A stretch of DNA of 64,000 nt from Prochlorococcus sp. AG-402-K04 (GCA_003216895.1 QCID01000006.1:20578-84577); one strand, 5' to 3'. Counted from the first letter of the stretch, positions 43,463 to 53,405 are shown. Notes: generated by a model from the sequence alone, not told the origin. Numbers and translations are program-made.

Positions 43463-43897
43463 ATGGAATTTGGTTTCAAAGAAATTCTTTTTGGACTTGC
43501 TGGAGTCAGCATGATTGCCTGGGCCGGAGTTATTGGTCTATGGCATACCTATATGTTTCCAACATTTTTCAAAGAAGATTCCAGGCGAATTAATAGTTCT
43601 TCTCCAGTAGGTTCTGCACACTCAGGAACTGATGCGAACGGATCGACCAAACCATGGTTCATTGATGATGAAGGTGGGACACTCACTCCTAATTCAGCAC
43701 TGGGTGCTATAGGTCTTAGCGATAGGGGGAAATACAGCAAAAAATCTTTTGTAGTTGCTGATTTCAATCCTATTGAAGCTGATTATGGAGTAAACAGGCT
43801 TTACACCTCTATTTTGATTGGTTTAGCTATAAGTACTTTTGTAATAATTTCCTTTGGTCTTCAAAGTGGATTTGGGATGATGGGACCAAACTTATAA
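43463..43897 (+). CDS. Two-helix membrane protein, unknown function
   Basis: 144 residues: an N-terminal helix (EILFGLAGVSMIAWAGVIGL), a long polar glycine/serine loop with WFIDDEGGTLTPNSALGAIGLSDRGKYSKKSF, and a C-terminal helix (LYTSILIGLAISTFVIISFGL). Divergent from the PsbF-like gene with a 196-base shared promoter region. No recognised family; a photosynthetic membrane role is conceivable from context only. Confidence 0.7.
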   Translation: MEFGFKEILFGLAGVSMIAWAGVIGLWHTYMFPTFFKEDSRRINSSSPVGSAHSGTDANGSTKPWFIDDEGGTLTPNSALGAIGLSDRGKYSKKSFVVADFNPIEADYGVNRLYTSILIGLAISTFVIISFGLQSGFGMMGPNL

Positions 43898-44371
43898 ATT
43901 GATTCAACTTGAAATTAAGAAATCAACATCAACAACTAGCAAAAATAATTAAATTTAAACCAATTCAAACCATATTAAAGTCAAGCTCTACAATTTTGGA
44001 GTTTGACTTTTTTAAAGCGCTTAAATTTCTTAACCTCAAATGTTTTCAGATAAAGATCTTTTGTAAATAAGACTTTGGGTGATTTTTGAATATTTTGAAT
44101 CTATTTGATTAAGAATACCTAGCATTAATTATTTTTCCCTGAAAAATTTTCAATCATTTTTCCTTCAAAACCTTTCTATCACTTGGTTTAAGAATGAATA
44201 TGATCTTAAAAAGCAAAATAAAAAATGAGTTCCCTAGTAAATGGGTTAACGATTCTTGACTTTTTCATGTATCAAAAATCAATATTCAATGGACAAGAAG
44301 ATTTAAAAAAAACCAAATTCACTCTAAATGTGCAAAGCTGCTTTAAAATATCTTTGATTTTAAATTGCTCC
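43898..44371. other. Spacer with terminator, upstream of flavodoxin
   Basis: 474 bases. A terminator lies at 43977-44013 (listed separately). The rest is AT-rich and probably carries the isiB promoter; no clear Fur-type box could be picked out by eye. An open frame from 44225 runs into isiB but its first 49 codons do not look like coding sequence. Confidence 0.4.
43977..44013 (+). terminator. Rho-independent terminator
   Basis: AAAGTCAAGCTC pairs with GAGTTTGACTTT (one G-T wobble) around a 10-base loop, followed by T-run, after the two-helix protein gene. Confidence 0.8.
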
Positions 44372-44887
44372 ATGACTGTAGGAATCTACTTCGCTACAAC
44401 AACAGGTAAAACCGAAGATATAGCGGAAAGGCTGCACGGCTTACTTGACTCTGCTGAAGCTCCAAAGGATATTTCAGACGTCGATGACCTTAGTGAATTA
44501 GCCGGACATGATGGGGTCATTTGTGGAATCCCTACATGGAACACCGGTGCTGACTCTGAGAGATCAGGAACTGCTTGGGACTCAATCCTTGAAGATATTG
44601 GAGAGCTAAGTCTCAGTGGTAAGAAAGTTGCGATTTTTGGTTTAGGTGATTCTTCTACTTATACCGAAAACTATTGCGATGCAATGGAAGAACTTCATAG
44701 GTACTTCAAGCAAGCAGGTGCTTCGATGGTTGGTTACACCTCTAAAGGTGATTACACCTTTGATGAATCAAAAAGTGTAGTTGGAGAAGAATTCTGCGGC
44801 TTACCTCTTGACGAAGACAGTGAATCAGACATGACTGATGAAAGACTTTCAGGATGGGCTGAGAAACTAAAAGGTGAGATGTTTTAA
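44372..44887 (+). CDS. isiB: Flavodoxin
   Basis: 171 residues from ATG 44372: MTVGIYFATTTGKTEDIAER contains the FMN-phosphate loop, then PTWNTGADSERSGTAWDS with the aromatic flavin-stacking tryptophan, and FGLGDSSTYTENYCDAME. Long-chain flavodoxin that replaces ferredoxin as electron carrier of photosystem I under iron limitation. The upstream part of the frame (44225-44371) is not part of the protein. Confidence 0.95.
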   Translation: MTVGIYFATTTGKTEDIAERLHGLLDSAEAPKDISDVDDLSELAGHDGVICGIPTWNTGADSERSGTAWDSILEDIGELSLSGKKVAIFGLGDSSTYTENYCDAMEELHRYFKQAGASMVGYTSKGDYTFDESKSVVGEEFCGLPLDEDSESDMTDERLSGWAEKLKGEMF

Positions 44888-44908
44888 GCCTTAAACAAAA
44901 TTTTCTAG

Positions 44909-44943
44909 ATCTTCCTAAGTACTTACTTAGGAAGATTTTTTTT
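44909..44943 (+). terminator. Rho-independent terminator of isiB
   Basis: Perfect 12-base stem ATCTTCCTAAGT/ACTTAGGAAGAT with loop ACTT, then a long T-run, 22 bases after the isiB stop. Confidence 0.92.
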
Positions 44944-45066
44944 CTTCTTTTTTTTGAGATTAAAAATTCCGAAAAGATAAATGAAAATATCTCTAAAAAA
45001 ATTCATTTTCTGAAGCTATTTAAGAAATACCCCCAAACAGCCCGACAATATCTTAATGTTTTCTTT

Positions 45067-45306
45067 ATGAACTCAAATAATTGCTCAGGGCAAGACGTTT
45101 CTATTAACGTAAATCTCTCTTTGAAAGATGAGACTTTGCGAATGTTGATAGAGATGGCAAATGATATGGGTGCAACTCTTGAGGATGTAATTAGCTCAAT
45201 AACTGAAGACTCAGTGATTGATTTAGAGAGGCTTCAGGATGATCTAGGCATTGTTATCATCCCAGAAAAATGCAGCAAACAAGACTTAATCAATTCGATT
45301 CAATAA
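45067..45306 (+). CDS. Small acidic protein (79 aa), unknown
   Basis: MNSNNCSGQDVSINVNLSL then DETLRMLIEMANDMGATLEDVISSITEDSVIDLERLQDDLGI. The arrangement of a beta strand followed by two helices recalls ribbon-helix-helix-like folds, but this is weak. Soluble; ends 28 bases before the convergent mannosyltransferase gene. Confidence 0.6.
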   Translation: MNSNNCSGQDVSINVNLSLKDETLRMLIEMANDMGATLEDVISSITEDSVIDLERLQDDLGIVIIPEKCSKQDLINSIQ

Positions 45307-45333
45307 GTATTTCAGGATACTGGGCGTTTTTTT

Positions 45334-47172
45334 TTAAAATCTTTCTGGTCTAGGATTGTTCCAAGTAGTAATAACACCCTCTCTTTTTAAAGATTGAGCT
45401 CGTCTTTCAAGAATTTCTCTATCAAGTCTCCAAACGCTATATACGCCAAAATTACCTAAGACTTTTGGATTAAGTCCTTGCCAATAAGATTTTTCCACTG
45501 ATCTTTTATCAATTAGCAAAAGAGTAGTTTCTGAGCCATTAGATCCATATATTGGCCTTCCTTTCCAGCCTCTTCGCTCCTCATTTTTAAGTCGATCTGC
45601 AATATTCACAAAAGCATTTTTAGATCGACCTTCAAAAACGATAACCTGATTAGTATAAAAATGAATTGAGGGTTTCATAGCTCCAACCATTACTAAAGGC
45701 TCATTTCTATTTTGAGAATTCAAAAGTAATTCTGAGGCTTGTCTTAACGGGAGTTGTCTTAACCTATCTGCCAAATCAAAAGTTGGTAAAACAATCAGAG
45801 AATGGGAAATAACTATGGGGATTTGCAAGATTAATAATTTTCCATATATTTTTCTAGAGGAAAATATGATTCCTAGAAAAGCAATTAAAAGAAAAATAAA
45901 TCCTGCTTTTTCAATTAAAAAGCTTTTGTTTAATTCTTCTGAGAAATTGGGAATCTCAGGATCATTAAGAAGCTGAATCCATAGTTTTGAAGAGAAGAGA
46001 AATATGGAAAAGAGGATTGATAAAAATATTGTAGATTTCCAAGCCAAAGATTTTAAAAAATCCTCTTTAACATTATTGGTTAAGGAAAGTGATATTAAAA
46101 CTGATGCTGCAGGAGTAGCAGGAAGCCAATAGCTCGGAAGCTTTGTAGCTGAAATAGTAAAGAAAACAAATACAGCGACTAACCAAAAAAATGAAAACTC
46201 AAATAGTGACTTTTCTGGTTTTTTAATAAGCCTTCTAGACCAGTTAGATATATTGCGAAAATTCTTCCAAATACTTATTAATAAAAATGGTGTAAAAGGT
46301 AGAGAAGCTATACATAATACTACTAAAAAAAACCACCAAGGCTCTCCATGAGAATTTACTACTGAGGTAAATCTTTGAAGATTATGATACCCAAAAAAAC
46401 TATCTAAGAATGGTTTCCCCTCTATTAATAATTCAATTAAATACCAAGGAAAACTAATAATAAAAACAATAAAAAGTCCTGGAATTACCCTCAATATTTT
46501 TAAAACCTCAAAAATATTTTTTTGAAATAAGGAAAAAAATAAAATTGTTAACCCAGATAAAAGTAAGGCAACAGGCCCTTTAGTTAAAACAGCTAAAGAT
46601 AAAAAGATCCAAGACAACCACCAAACTTCTCCTTCTGGATTAGCAAATCTTCTCCATTTAAGAAGTAAGCAAATTCCCAAAGTGCTGCAAAGGAGTGCAT
46701 CACTTACAGCAATTCTTCCCCAAATTATTACCAAAGGCGATAATGCAAATACAAGCGCAGTAATAACTGCTGTTCTCCTATTGAAATTATTTTCTTCCTG
46801 GGGATATCTCATCATTGTGTCCCCTAAAACAAGCATTAAAAGAATTGTTGATAATGCAGAAGGAAGTCTGGCAGACCAGGTTCCTAAAGGATCCCAAGAA
46901 ATATTCCCTGGGATTGAGAATCCAATCCCCATCAACCAATAGACCAAAGGAGGCTTATCAAAACGAGGCAATCCATTTACTTGAGGAGTAAACCAATTAC
47001 CTGTTTCTGCCATTGCTCTACTAGCTGCCGCAAACAAAGGTGGTGTTTCATCAACTAAACCTGTTGACCCTAATTGCCAAACAAAGATTATTAATCCAAT
47101 AAACAAAATACAAAAAAGGCCACGCCTCTTTTGTTTTAAAGTTGGGGAAAAAGAGTTCGTTAAACTTTTCAA
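45334..47172 (-). CDS. ArnT-like (GT39/GT83 family) membrane glycosyltransferase
   Basis: 612 residues with about 11 membrane helices. The first extracellular loop has the family's catalytic pattern: DETPPLFAAASRAMAETGNW followed by FTPQVNGLPRFDKPPLVYWLMG, with the key acidic residue early in DE. Such enzymes transfer sugars from polyprenyl-phosphate donors to lipids or proteins outside the cytoplasmic membrane. A soluble C-terminal domain (about 480-612) follows. It abuts the glycosyltransferase family 4 gene upstream with no gap, suggesting an operon for envelope polysaccharide. Confidence 0.88.
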   Translation of the reverse strand: MKSLTNSFSPTLKQKRRGLFCILFIGLIIFVWQLGSTGLVDETPPLFAAASRAMAETGNWFTPQVNGLPRFDKPPLVYWLMGIGFSIPGNISWDPLGTWSARLPSALSTILLMLVLGDTMMRYPQEENNFNRRTAVITALVFALSPLVIIWGRIAVSDALLCSTLGICLLLKWRRFANPEGEVWWLSWIFLSLAVLTKGPVALLLSGLTILFFSLFQKNIFEVLKILRVIPGLFIVFIISFPWYLIELLIEGKPFLDSFFGYHNLQRFTSVVNSHGEPWWFFLVVLCIASLPFTPFLLISIWKNFRNISNWSRRLIKKPEKSLFEFSFFWLVAVFVFFTISATKLPSYWLPATPAASVLISLSLTNNVKEDFLKSLAWKSTIFLSILFSIFLFSSKLWIQLLNDPEIPNFSEELNKSFLIEKAGFIFLLIAFLGIIFSSRKIYGKLLILQIPIVISHSLIVLPTFDLADRLRQLPLRQASELLLNSQNRNEPLVMVGAMKPSIHFYTNQVIVFEGRSKNAFVNIADRLKNEERRGWKGRPIYGSNGSETTLLLIDKRSVEKSYWQGLNPKVLGNFGVYSVWRLDREILERRAQSLKREGVITTWNNPRPERF

Positions 47173-48282
47173 TTAATCTTGAAAGTCTGTAGAGATTTTT
47201 TTATTTAAGCCTTTATCAAGCCAATTCTCTACTCGTTCTGCAAAGACTTTGTTAGTGGCTTTTTTTTCAAACCAATCCCTACAATTTTTTCTTTTGATTT
47301 CTGAGATTGATTTTGTTGCTTTTATCAATCCTCCAATATCATTTGGCTTAACCAAAAAACCATTGAATCCATCTTCAATCAATTCCCCAGGTCCGCCAAG
47401 ATCATATGCAATCACAGGAACGCCACAAGCCATCGCTTCAACAATAACGTTACCGTAGGCTTCATTCCATTTAGGGGTGTTTATCAACGCTCTGCATCGT
47501 CCTAATTGTTCCTGAAATTGATTCGTTGGGAGAAATCCTCTCCACTCAACAATTTCTTTTTTGAAAGTATTTTCAATTTTTAATGCATATTCTTTATCTT
47601 CTATAAGTCCCCAAACTAATAATTTTTCACCTAAATAATTTGCAACTTGTACTGCATCTTCTAAACCTTTCTCTGGCGCTATTCTTCCAGCCCAACCTAA
47701 TGGTCCATTCTCATTTTCATTGAATAAATAATTTTGGATATCAAAACCATTACCAACAATAATTGGATCAGTTTTTAATGAATAATCTTTAGATTGTCTT
47801 TTAGTATGGAAAGCCAACTGGAAAGGAAATAATTCACTTATCTCACTAATAATTTCTTTCATTATTATTGATTCAGCGCCCATACTAATTAAGTGAAATA
47901 TCTTAATCGCTTGAGTTTTTGTTAACCATAATGGAAGCCAATCATATGCAAAATTAATAACAGCGTCTGATTCATTTGCTATATCAATTACATCTTCCCA
48001 TAGCTTTGGTAAAACACTATTAGAAGGAATTAAAACTGGATCTGTTTTTTTCTGATGCTGCCAACTAGGCTGATCAATTCCATCTATTAATCTTATTTCA
48101 AGTAATTCACTTTCAAAAGATAATTTTGATCCTTTTGGTGCAATTAAAATAATTTTATGACCTAATGAAATTAATCCTTTTATTAGAGAAACTATAGTAA
48201 GTTCCACTCCACCACCTTTGCCACTGCCCAGGTAACCAATAGGAGTGCTTACAAGAATTAGTTTTAATTGCTTATTTATCAC
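47173..48282 (-). CDS. Glycosyltransferase family 4 (GT-B fold)
   Basis: 369 residues with the GT4 layout: an N-terminal donor-free domain starting LILVSTPIGYLGSGKGGGVEL, and a C-terminal domain with GRIAPEKGLEDAVQVA and the EX7E motif in NEAYGNVIVEAMACGVPVIAYDLGGPGEL. It should transfer a sugar from a nucleotide donor to an envelope glycan. Its end meets the start of the ArnT-like gene exactly, and the DMT transporter lies just upstream. Confidence 0.9.
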   Translation of the reverse strand: MINKQLKLILVSTPIGYLGSGKGGGVELTIVSLIKGLISLGHKIILIAPKGSKLSFESELLEIRLIDGIDQPSWQHQKKTDPVLIPSNSVLPKLWEDVIDIANESDAVINFAYDWLPLWLTKTQAIKIFHLISMGAESIIMKEIISEISELFPFQLAFHTKRQSKDYSLKTDPIIVGNGFDIQNYLFNENENGPLGWAGRIAPEKGLEDAVQVANYLGEKLLVWGLIEDKEYALKIENTFKKEIVEWRGFLPTNQFQEQLGRCRALINTPKWNEAYGNVIVEAMACGVPVIAYDLGGPGELIEDGFNGFLVKPNDIGGLIKATKSISEIKRKNCRDWFEKKATNKVFAERVENWLDKGLNKKISTDFQD

Positions 48283-48287
48283 TTAAA

Positions 48288-49238
48288 TTAAGCCTCTTTT
48301 ATTAATTCATTCTTGCTTTTCTCCCCCCAGAATCTTCTCCTCTGACTTACAAATAATACTGAAATTAAAACCAAAGCCACTCCAATCCACTGAAGGAGAA
48401 AAAGTCTCTCTCCCAACCAGATACCGCCAGTAATCAAGGCAAATACAGGTGTTAAAAATGCAAGGGTACTAAAACTTGTTAATTCTTTGCGACTTGCAAA
48501 CCAAAAAAATAATCCATAGGCCAGTGCACTACCAAACAAACTTGAATAAGACATCAAAGACCATTCAAAAGCAGACCAATTTGGAACTAATGGCCAATTT
48601 TTATCGAACACATGCCACACGAGCAGAGGAACACTTCCTAAAACCATGTGCCATCCTGTTACAGCGACAGGATCGCTGTTTCTGCAAGCAAATCGAATAA
48701 GCACTGTTCCTAAAGCCATCGAAGTTGCTGCGCATATCATCCATACTTCTCCATGGCTTAAAAAATTACTTCCTGATTCAAATTTGCCAAGCAAAAACCA
48801 ATTCCCTAGCAACTCAGTAGGGACTCCAAGACAAATTATTCCAACCAAACCAAGTACTAAGCCAATCCATCCAATTGGATTTATTGCATCTCCAAACAAA
48901 ATTCTTGCTAATAAAGCAACCATTAATGGTTGCGAATCGATAAGAACAGAACCCAATCCTGCGCCTGTTTCCATTAACCCTTTGGCTAGAAAAATTTGAA
49001 AAAGGGTTGCGTCAATCAAAGTAAATACTAAAAACCACACCAAATCATCTTTTGAAATATTCCAATTCCTCTTCAACAAAGGTACCGAAGCTAAAACCAC
49101 TAGACCTGCAGGCAAAAGCCTGAGTGAGGCAACAATCTCAGGACCTGCCGCATTAACCAAAGGTGCCATCGCCGCCATTGAGGTTCCCCAAAGAGCGAAG
49201 GGCAAAATCATCAAAAACCAATTCCAAATGACAAACAT
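48288..49238 (-). CDS. EamA/DMT-superfamily permease
   Basis: 316 residues from ATG 49238: about ten membrane helices in two EamA halves, including LPFALWGTSMAAMAPLV early and ALGTVLIRFACRNSDPVAVTGWHMVLG in the second half. Drug/metabolite transporters export small metabolites; substrate not predictable. A TTG at 49271 is possible but adds an unusual basic start. It is 5 bases upstream of the glycosyltransferase gene, so the three genes likely form one transcript. Confidence 0.85.
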   Translation of the reverse strand: MFVIWNWFLMILPFALWGTSMAAMAPLVNAAGPEIVASLRLLPAGLVVLASVPLLKRNWNISKDDLVWFLVFTLIDATLFQIFLAKGLMETGAGLGSVLIDSQPLMVALLARILFGDAINPIGWIGLVLGLVGIICLGVPTELLGNWFLLGKFESGSNFLSHGEVWMICAATSMALGTVLIRFACRNSDPVAVTGWHMVLGSVPLLVWHVFDKNWPLVPNWSAFEWSLMSYSSLFGSALAYGLFFWFASRKELTSFSTLAFLTPVFALITGGIWLGERLFLLQWIGVALVLISVLFVSQRRRFWGEKSKNELIKEA

Positions 49239-49291
49239 AAGGTCAGAACGCAATCTCCTTTTTAAGATCAATTAAGTTATGCATAATTTGA

Positions 49292-50101
49292 ATGATTTGG
49301 CCCTTGAGACGAAAATCCAAAAAACGGATGGCACGAATCTGTATTGAAGGTCCTATCAATTCAGAAACTCGAAAAAATGTTCTAAAAGCATTAAAACAAA
49401 TTGAGGAAAGAGAGTTTCCAGCCCTATTACTTCGCATTGATAGCCCTGGGGGAACAGTTGGTGATAGCCAAGAAATCCATAGCGCGCTCTTGAGGCTAAG
49501 AGAAAGAGGTTGTCATGTTGTAGCTAGTTTTGGCAATATCTCAGCTTCAGGCGGAGTCTATATAGGAGTTGGTGCCGAAAGAATTGTTGCCAATCCAGGA
49601 ACAATAACAGGATCCATTGGTGTGATTTTAAGAGGAAACAACCTATCTAAATTATTAGAAAAGGTTGGTATTAAATTCGAGACTGTAAAAAGTGGAATTT
49701 ATAAAGACATTCTCTCCCCTGATCGCCCTTTATCAACAGAAGAGAGAGCTCTTCTACAATCTTTAATTGATAGCAGTTACGAACAATTTGTTTTAGCAGT
49801 TTCAAAAGGGAGAAATTTAACCCCTGAAGTTGTTAAGAGTTTTGCCGATGGAAGAGTTTTTACTGGAGAGCAAGCCAAAGAATTTGGACTTGTGGATGAA
49901 ATTGGTGATGAAAATGATGCAAAATTACTTGCTATAAAAATTGCAAACCTAGATGAAAAAACAAAACCTATAACCTTTGGTAAAACCAAAAAGAAATTAT
50001 TAGGTTTTTTACCAGGAGGTAAATTAATCCACAATCTTTTAAATGCATTAAACCTAGAGTTGGAGGGGAATGGACAGATCCTTTGGCTTTACAAGCCATG
50101 A
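49292..50101 (+). CDS. sppA: Signal peptide peptidase SppA-type (S49) protease
   Basis: 269 residues, the short form of the S49 family. Nucleophile serine in NISASGGVYIGVGAERI, preceded by LLLRIDSPGGTVGDSQEI; the general-base lysine is in VKSGIYKDILSP. It degrades cleaved signal peptides or membrane proteins. Start ATG 49292, divergent from the DMT gene. Its TGA overlaps the aroH ATG. Confidence 0.9.
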   Translation: MIWPLRRKSKKRMARICIEGPINSETRKNVLKALKQIEEREFPALLLRIDSPGGTVGDSQEIHSALLRLRERGCHVVASFGNISASGGVYIGVGAERIVANPGTITGSIGVILRGNNLSKLLEKVGIKFETVKSGIYKDILSPDRPLSTEERALLQSLIDSSYEQFVLAVSKGRNLTPEVVKSFADGRVFTGEQAKEFGLVDEIGDENDAKLLAIKIANLDEKTKPITFGKTKKKLLGFLPGGKLIHNLLNALNLELEGNGQILWLYKP

Positions 50102-50475
50102 ATTCTAAAAATGAATTCACTTGTCTTTGTGCATTAAGGGGTGCAACGACTTGTGAAAACAATTCTGTTGAGTCAATCACCTCGGCAGTAGAGGAATTGC
50201 TAGCTGAATTAGTTTCTAGAAATAATTTGATCCCAGATCAAATTATTTCTGTTACTTTTTCCGTAACCTCAGACTTAGATGCTTGTTTCCCTGCTTCCAT
50301 TGCTAGAAAAAAAACTGGTTGGCAAAAAATCGCACTTTTAGACTGCCAGCAAATGTTTGTTCAAGACGACTTATCAAAATGTATTCGCCTTCTTGCTTAC
50401 GTTTCTTTACCAAACGAGCAAATACCCCAAAATCCTTATCTTGGTAAAGCAAAAAATTTGCGTCCAGACAGATAA
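50098..50475 (+). CDS. aroH: Monofunctional chorismate mutase (AroH class)
   Basis: 125 residues from ATG 50098, overlapping the sppA stop as ATGA. AroH signatures: LCALRGATTCENNSVESI (active-site arginine, acidic residue) and FSVTSDLDACFPASIARK. It converts chorismate to prephenate for Phe/Tyr synthesis. A TTG at 50083 would add five residues lying inside sppA. Confidence 0.93.
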   Translation: MNSKNEFTCLCALRGATTCENNSVESITSAVEELLAELVSRNNLIPDQIISVTFSVTSDLDACFPASIARKKTGWQKIALLDCQQMFVQDDLSKCIRLLAYVSLPNEQIPQNPYLGKAKNLRPDR

Positions 50476-50572
50476 ATCCAGATTTTTTCCCAACAAACGC
50501 TTATATTCATTCAAGATCATGCAATGCACTTGAAAATATTCAAGTGATTAATATTTCTGAAAACTTCAAGTT

Positions 50573-51148
50573 ATGTTCAAGAAGAAATTAGTATCAACCT
50601 TCAAGAAATGTTTTTTTATTGGATTTTCAGTTTTTTTATTTGAAACAGGGGCTTCTGTTTTAGCTCCACACTCTTCAGCATCACCAGGGTTCTTTGAATA
50701 CCAATGGGATCCGGAGCCTGGATATAAAAGACTTAAATATTATCAATCCTCCTCTGAAAGAGGAGATAGATCAACTTATTACTTCTTCCTCAAAGGGAAG
50801 GAAAGGACAGAAGATATTGCCAAATTAACTATTACTGTCCCTCATTATTTTGAAGCAAAAATTAAGCCAAAAAAATTAAGCCTTTGCAAAGTAAGAATTG
50901 GTGGATATACAGAAAGGACGCGTTGTTTAGAAAATATCCCTTCTATCTTTAAAGTTAATGAAAAACAAACTGCTATCGAAGTCTTCCCTGAAAAACCAAT
51001 TCCTAACAGCAAAGATAATTATGCTGTAGTAATGAAAGTTTTTAATCCTAGAAATAGAGGTATGTTTCAATTCCGTGCTTTATCAGAAAAAGCTGGCGAC
51101 ATTCCTATCTCAACATATTTAGGGACTTGGAACATAGACGTACAGTGA
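50573..51148 (+). CDS. DUF2808 family exported protein
   Basis: 191 residues with a signal-like N-terminus (FFIGFSVFLFETGASVLAPH) and a beta-rich domain: ITVPHYFEAKIKPKKLSLCKVRIGG, VNEKQTAIEVFPEKPIP, YAVVMKVFNPRNRGMFQFRA. This layout matches DUF2808, a cyanobacterial family of unknown function. Single gene between aroH and rpmH. Confidence 0.85.
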   Translation: MFKKKLVSTFKKCFFIGFSVFLFETGASVLAPHSSASPGFFEYQWDPEPGYKRLKYYQSSSERGDRSTYYFFLKGKERTEDIAKLTITVPHYFEAKIKPKKLSLCKVRIGGYTERTRCLENIPSIFKVNEKQTAIEVFPEKPIPNSKDNYAVVMKVFNPRNRGMFQFRALSEKAGDIPISTYLGTWNIDVQ

Positions 51149-51196
51149 ACTGATAAATTAACCTTTATATCTAAACCAATACGAGCATAAATAGAA

Positions 51197-51334
51197 ATGA
51201 CAAAAAGAACCTTTGGAGGAACTAGTAGAAAAAGGAAAAGAGTTTCTGGTTTTAGAGTGAGAATGAGGTCTCATACAGGAAGGAGAGTTGTAAGAACTCG
51301 TAGGAAACGAGGAAGAGCTCGTTTAACTGTCTAA
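51197..51334 (+). CDS. rpmH: Ribosomal protein bL34
   Basis: ATG 51197 to TAA 51334, 45 residues: [20 protein letters not shown], then [22 protein letters not shown]. Length and composition are those of L34. It starts the conserved rpmH-rnpA-yidC order. Confidence 0.97.
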   Translation: MTKRTFGGTSRKRKRVSGFRVRMRSHTGRRVVRTRRKRGRARLTV

Positions 51335-51378
51335 AAAAGCTCTCAAATAAAGATTCTTACAACAAGAAGCTTCTTCAA

Positions 51379-51765
51379 ATGGTTTTGCCAAAACATATGA
51401 GACTAAAAGGTCATAGATGTTTTGACTTCATCTATAGGGAGGGAGCAAGGTTTTACAGCCCGTCAATGGTGCTTAGAGTTACGAAGGCAAATACAAAACT
51501 TCAAGTCAAAGGAATCAACTCAAAAGTTAGGCCATGTATAAAATGTGCAATATCCATAAGTAATAAAGTAAGCAAAAAATCAGTTACCAGAAATAAACTT
51601 CGGCGGTTATTCCACCATCATTTGTCATACAGACTTTCTAATATTGTAACGAAAAACGAAATCTGGGCTTTCATTTCCTTAAAACCCAGCTGCATCAAAA
51701 ACTCTAATAGCATTCTGCTTAAAGAATGTGACAAACTACTGATTAAGGCAGGAATAACAAAATGA
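51379..51765 (+). CDS. rnpA: Ribonuclease P protein component
   Basis: 128 residues with KHMRLKGHRCFDFIYREGARF and the RNR motif region CAISISNKVSKKSVTRNKLRRLFHHH, the RNA-binding signature of RnpA. It assists the RNase P RNA in maturing tRNA 5' ends. Its TGA overlaps the next ATG. Confidence 0.93.
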   Translation: MVLPKHMRLKGHRCFDFIYREGARFYSPSMVLRVTKANTKLQVKGINSKVRPCIKCAISISNKVSKKSVTRNKLRRLFHHHLSYRLSNIVTKNEIWAFISLKPSCIKNSNSILLKECDKLLIKAGITK

Positions 51766-52172
51766 CACTAAGTCCCAATGAAGAAATATTTTACGAAGGA
51801 GGTCCTGCAAGTGGTGACCTAGTTATAAATTTAATGGCTGGTATAACACTGATAGGGTTACCTTTTACTTTTGGAGCTGTGGTTAGAGCATTGTGGGTGA
51901 GATACAAAATAACAACTCGTAGAATATCCGTTACTGGTGGCTGGCTAGGCAGGGATAAAACTCAAATTGTATATAGCCAAATTGCTGAGATCAGATCCAT
52001 ACCAAGAGGTTTAGGAGCTTACGGTGATATGGTTTTAGTTTTAAAAGACGGAGCTCGCCTTGAGATGAGATCGCTTCCAAACTTTAGAGAAACAGAATCT
52101 TACATCCTTGAAAAAATAGAAAAATCACCTACCAATAAACTTGATAGTAATGTTCAAGGCTTTTCAAACTAA
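51762..52172 (+). CDS. PH-like (bPH2/YdbT-type) domain protein
   Basis: 136 residues. An N-terminal region with a membrane segment (GDLVINLMAGITLIGLPFTFGAVVRALWV) is followed by a bacterial PH2-like half: YKITTRRISVTGGWLGRDKTQIVYSQIAEIRSIPRGLGAYGDMVLVLKDGARLEM. It is co-translated with rnpA and lies before yidC, as in other picocyanobacteria. Function unknown. Confidence 0.85.
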   Translation: MTLSPNEEIFYEGGPASGDLVINLMAGITLIGLPFTFGAVVRALWVRYKITTRRISVTGGWLGRDKTQIVYSQIAEIRSIPRGLGAYGDMVLVLKDGARLEMRSLPNFRETESYILEKIEKSPTNKLDSNVQGFSN

Positions 52173-52256
52173 TGAGTCCTAACAAATATGTGAGACAAGA
52201 ACACATCCTCTAAGGCAAACTGTCCTAACAACCTCAAACTTTCTACCTTAAAAACC

Positions 52257-53405
52257 GTGATCGGGTACATCTCTGACAATCTGCTTATCCCGATCCTAGA
52301 TTTTTTCTACGGATTAGTTCCAAGTTATGGACTAGCGATTGTCGCATTAACCATAGTTATCCGCTTAGCACTTTTCCCTCTTAGTGCAGGATCCATTAGA
52401 AGTGCAAGAAGGATGAAGATAGCTCAACCTGTCATGCAAAAAAGGCAGGCTGAGATCAAAAGCCGCTACGCAAGCAATCCTCAAAAGCAACAGGAAGAAT
52501 TAGGTAAATTAATGGGCGAATTCGGTAGCCCCTTGGCTGGTTGTCTACCACTACTTGTTCAAATGCCCATATTATTTGCGTTATTTGCGACTTTAAGAGG
52601 TTCACCTTTTGCTGATGTACCTTATCTTGTCAATATTAAAGTTCTACCATCAGACCAAATAGCTGCTGTAGAGCCTAAACCTTTCAAGACAGCTAAGCAC
52701 TCCATATTTATAACTGAAAAGAACCATTTCCCTGTTATTGCAACTCTTCCAGGAGGAACAAAAATTGGTTCAGGTGATTCAGTTAAAATTAATTTGCAAA
52801 CGATGAGTGGAGATCCATATGTCAACGAATTGAGCAAATATGAAAATGGTTCAAAATTTTCTCCTTCTTGGAAAGTCACCAAAGGAGAAGACATTGTAAA
52901 AGTATCTTCTGATGGGACCGTAAATGCACTTAACCCTGGTGATGCGACTGTTGAAGCAAAGATCCCTGGTTTAGCAGCTAAAAGTGGTTTCCTATTTATA
53001 AAAGCTTTAGGAAATGTTGGCTTTTATGTAGATGGCGCTATTCATTGGGACATAGCAATTTTAGTAGCAAGTTTCGGATTAACACTCGTAATCTCTCAGG
53101 TGCTCTCTGGAAGAGGAATGCCTGTGAACAAACAACAATCAACCGCAAATAAAATTACACCTGTAATGATTACTGGAATGTTTTTATTCTTCCCTTTGCC
53201 TGCTGGTGTTTTGCTTTATATGGTCATTGCAAATATTTTTCAAGGATTACAAACATTTTTGCTTAGCAAAGAATCCTTACCAGATAATTTACAAAAAATA
53301 CTTGACGATCAACTTAAGCAACAAGATAAACCTTCTGTCTCAGTTTCATCAGAAGTGGTATCTGATTCAGATAGATTGCCTTTTGAACCAAAAAGCAATA
53401 AATAA
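52257..53405 (+). CDS. yidC: Membrane protein insertase YidC (Oxa1/Alb3 family)
   Basis: 382 residues, GTG start. Visible are the N-terminal helix [22 protein letters not shown] with the conserved hydrophilic-groove arginine (IR), the loop [47 protein letters not shown], and after a large insert (about 120-250) the last helices including [20 protein letters not shown]. It inserts membrane proteins, including photosystem subunits, into the cytoplasmic and thylakoid membranes. Confidence 0.95.
   Translation: MIGYISDNLLIPILDFFYGLVPSYGLAIVALTIVIRLALFPLSAGSIRSARRMKIAQPVMQKRQAEIKSRYASNPQKQQEELGKLMGEFGSPLAGCLPLLVQMPILFALFATLRGSPFADVPYLVNIKVLPSDQIAAVEPKPFKTAKHSIFITEKNHFPVIATLPGGTKIGSGDSVKINLQTMSGDPYVNELSKYENGSKFSPSWKVTKGEDIVKVSSDGTVNALNPGDATVEAKIPGLAAKSGFLFIKALGNVGFYVDGAIHWDIAILVASFGLTLVISQVLSGRGMPVNKQQSTANKITPVMITGMFLFFPLPAGVLLYMVIANIFQGLQTFLLSKESLPDNLQKILDDQLKQQDKPSVSVSSEVVSDSDRLPFEPKSNK

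Noticed and set aside
44225..44371. 49-codon N-terminal extension of flavodoxin
   Set aside because: Flavodoxins start at MTVGIYFATTTG; the extension is AT-rich spacer.
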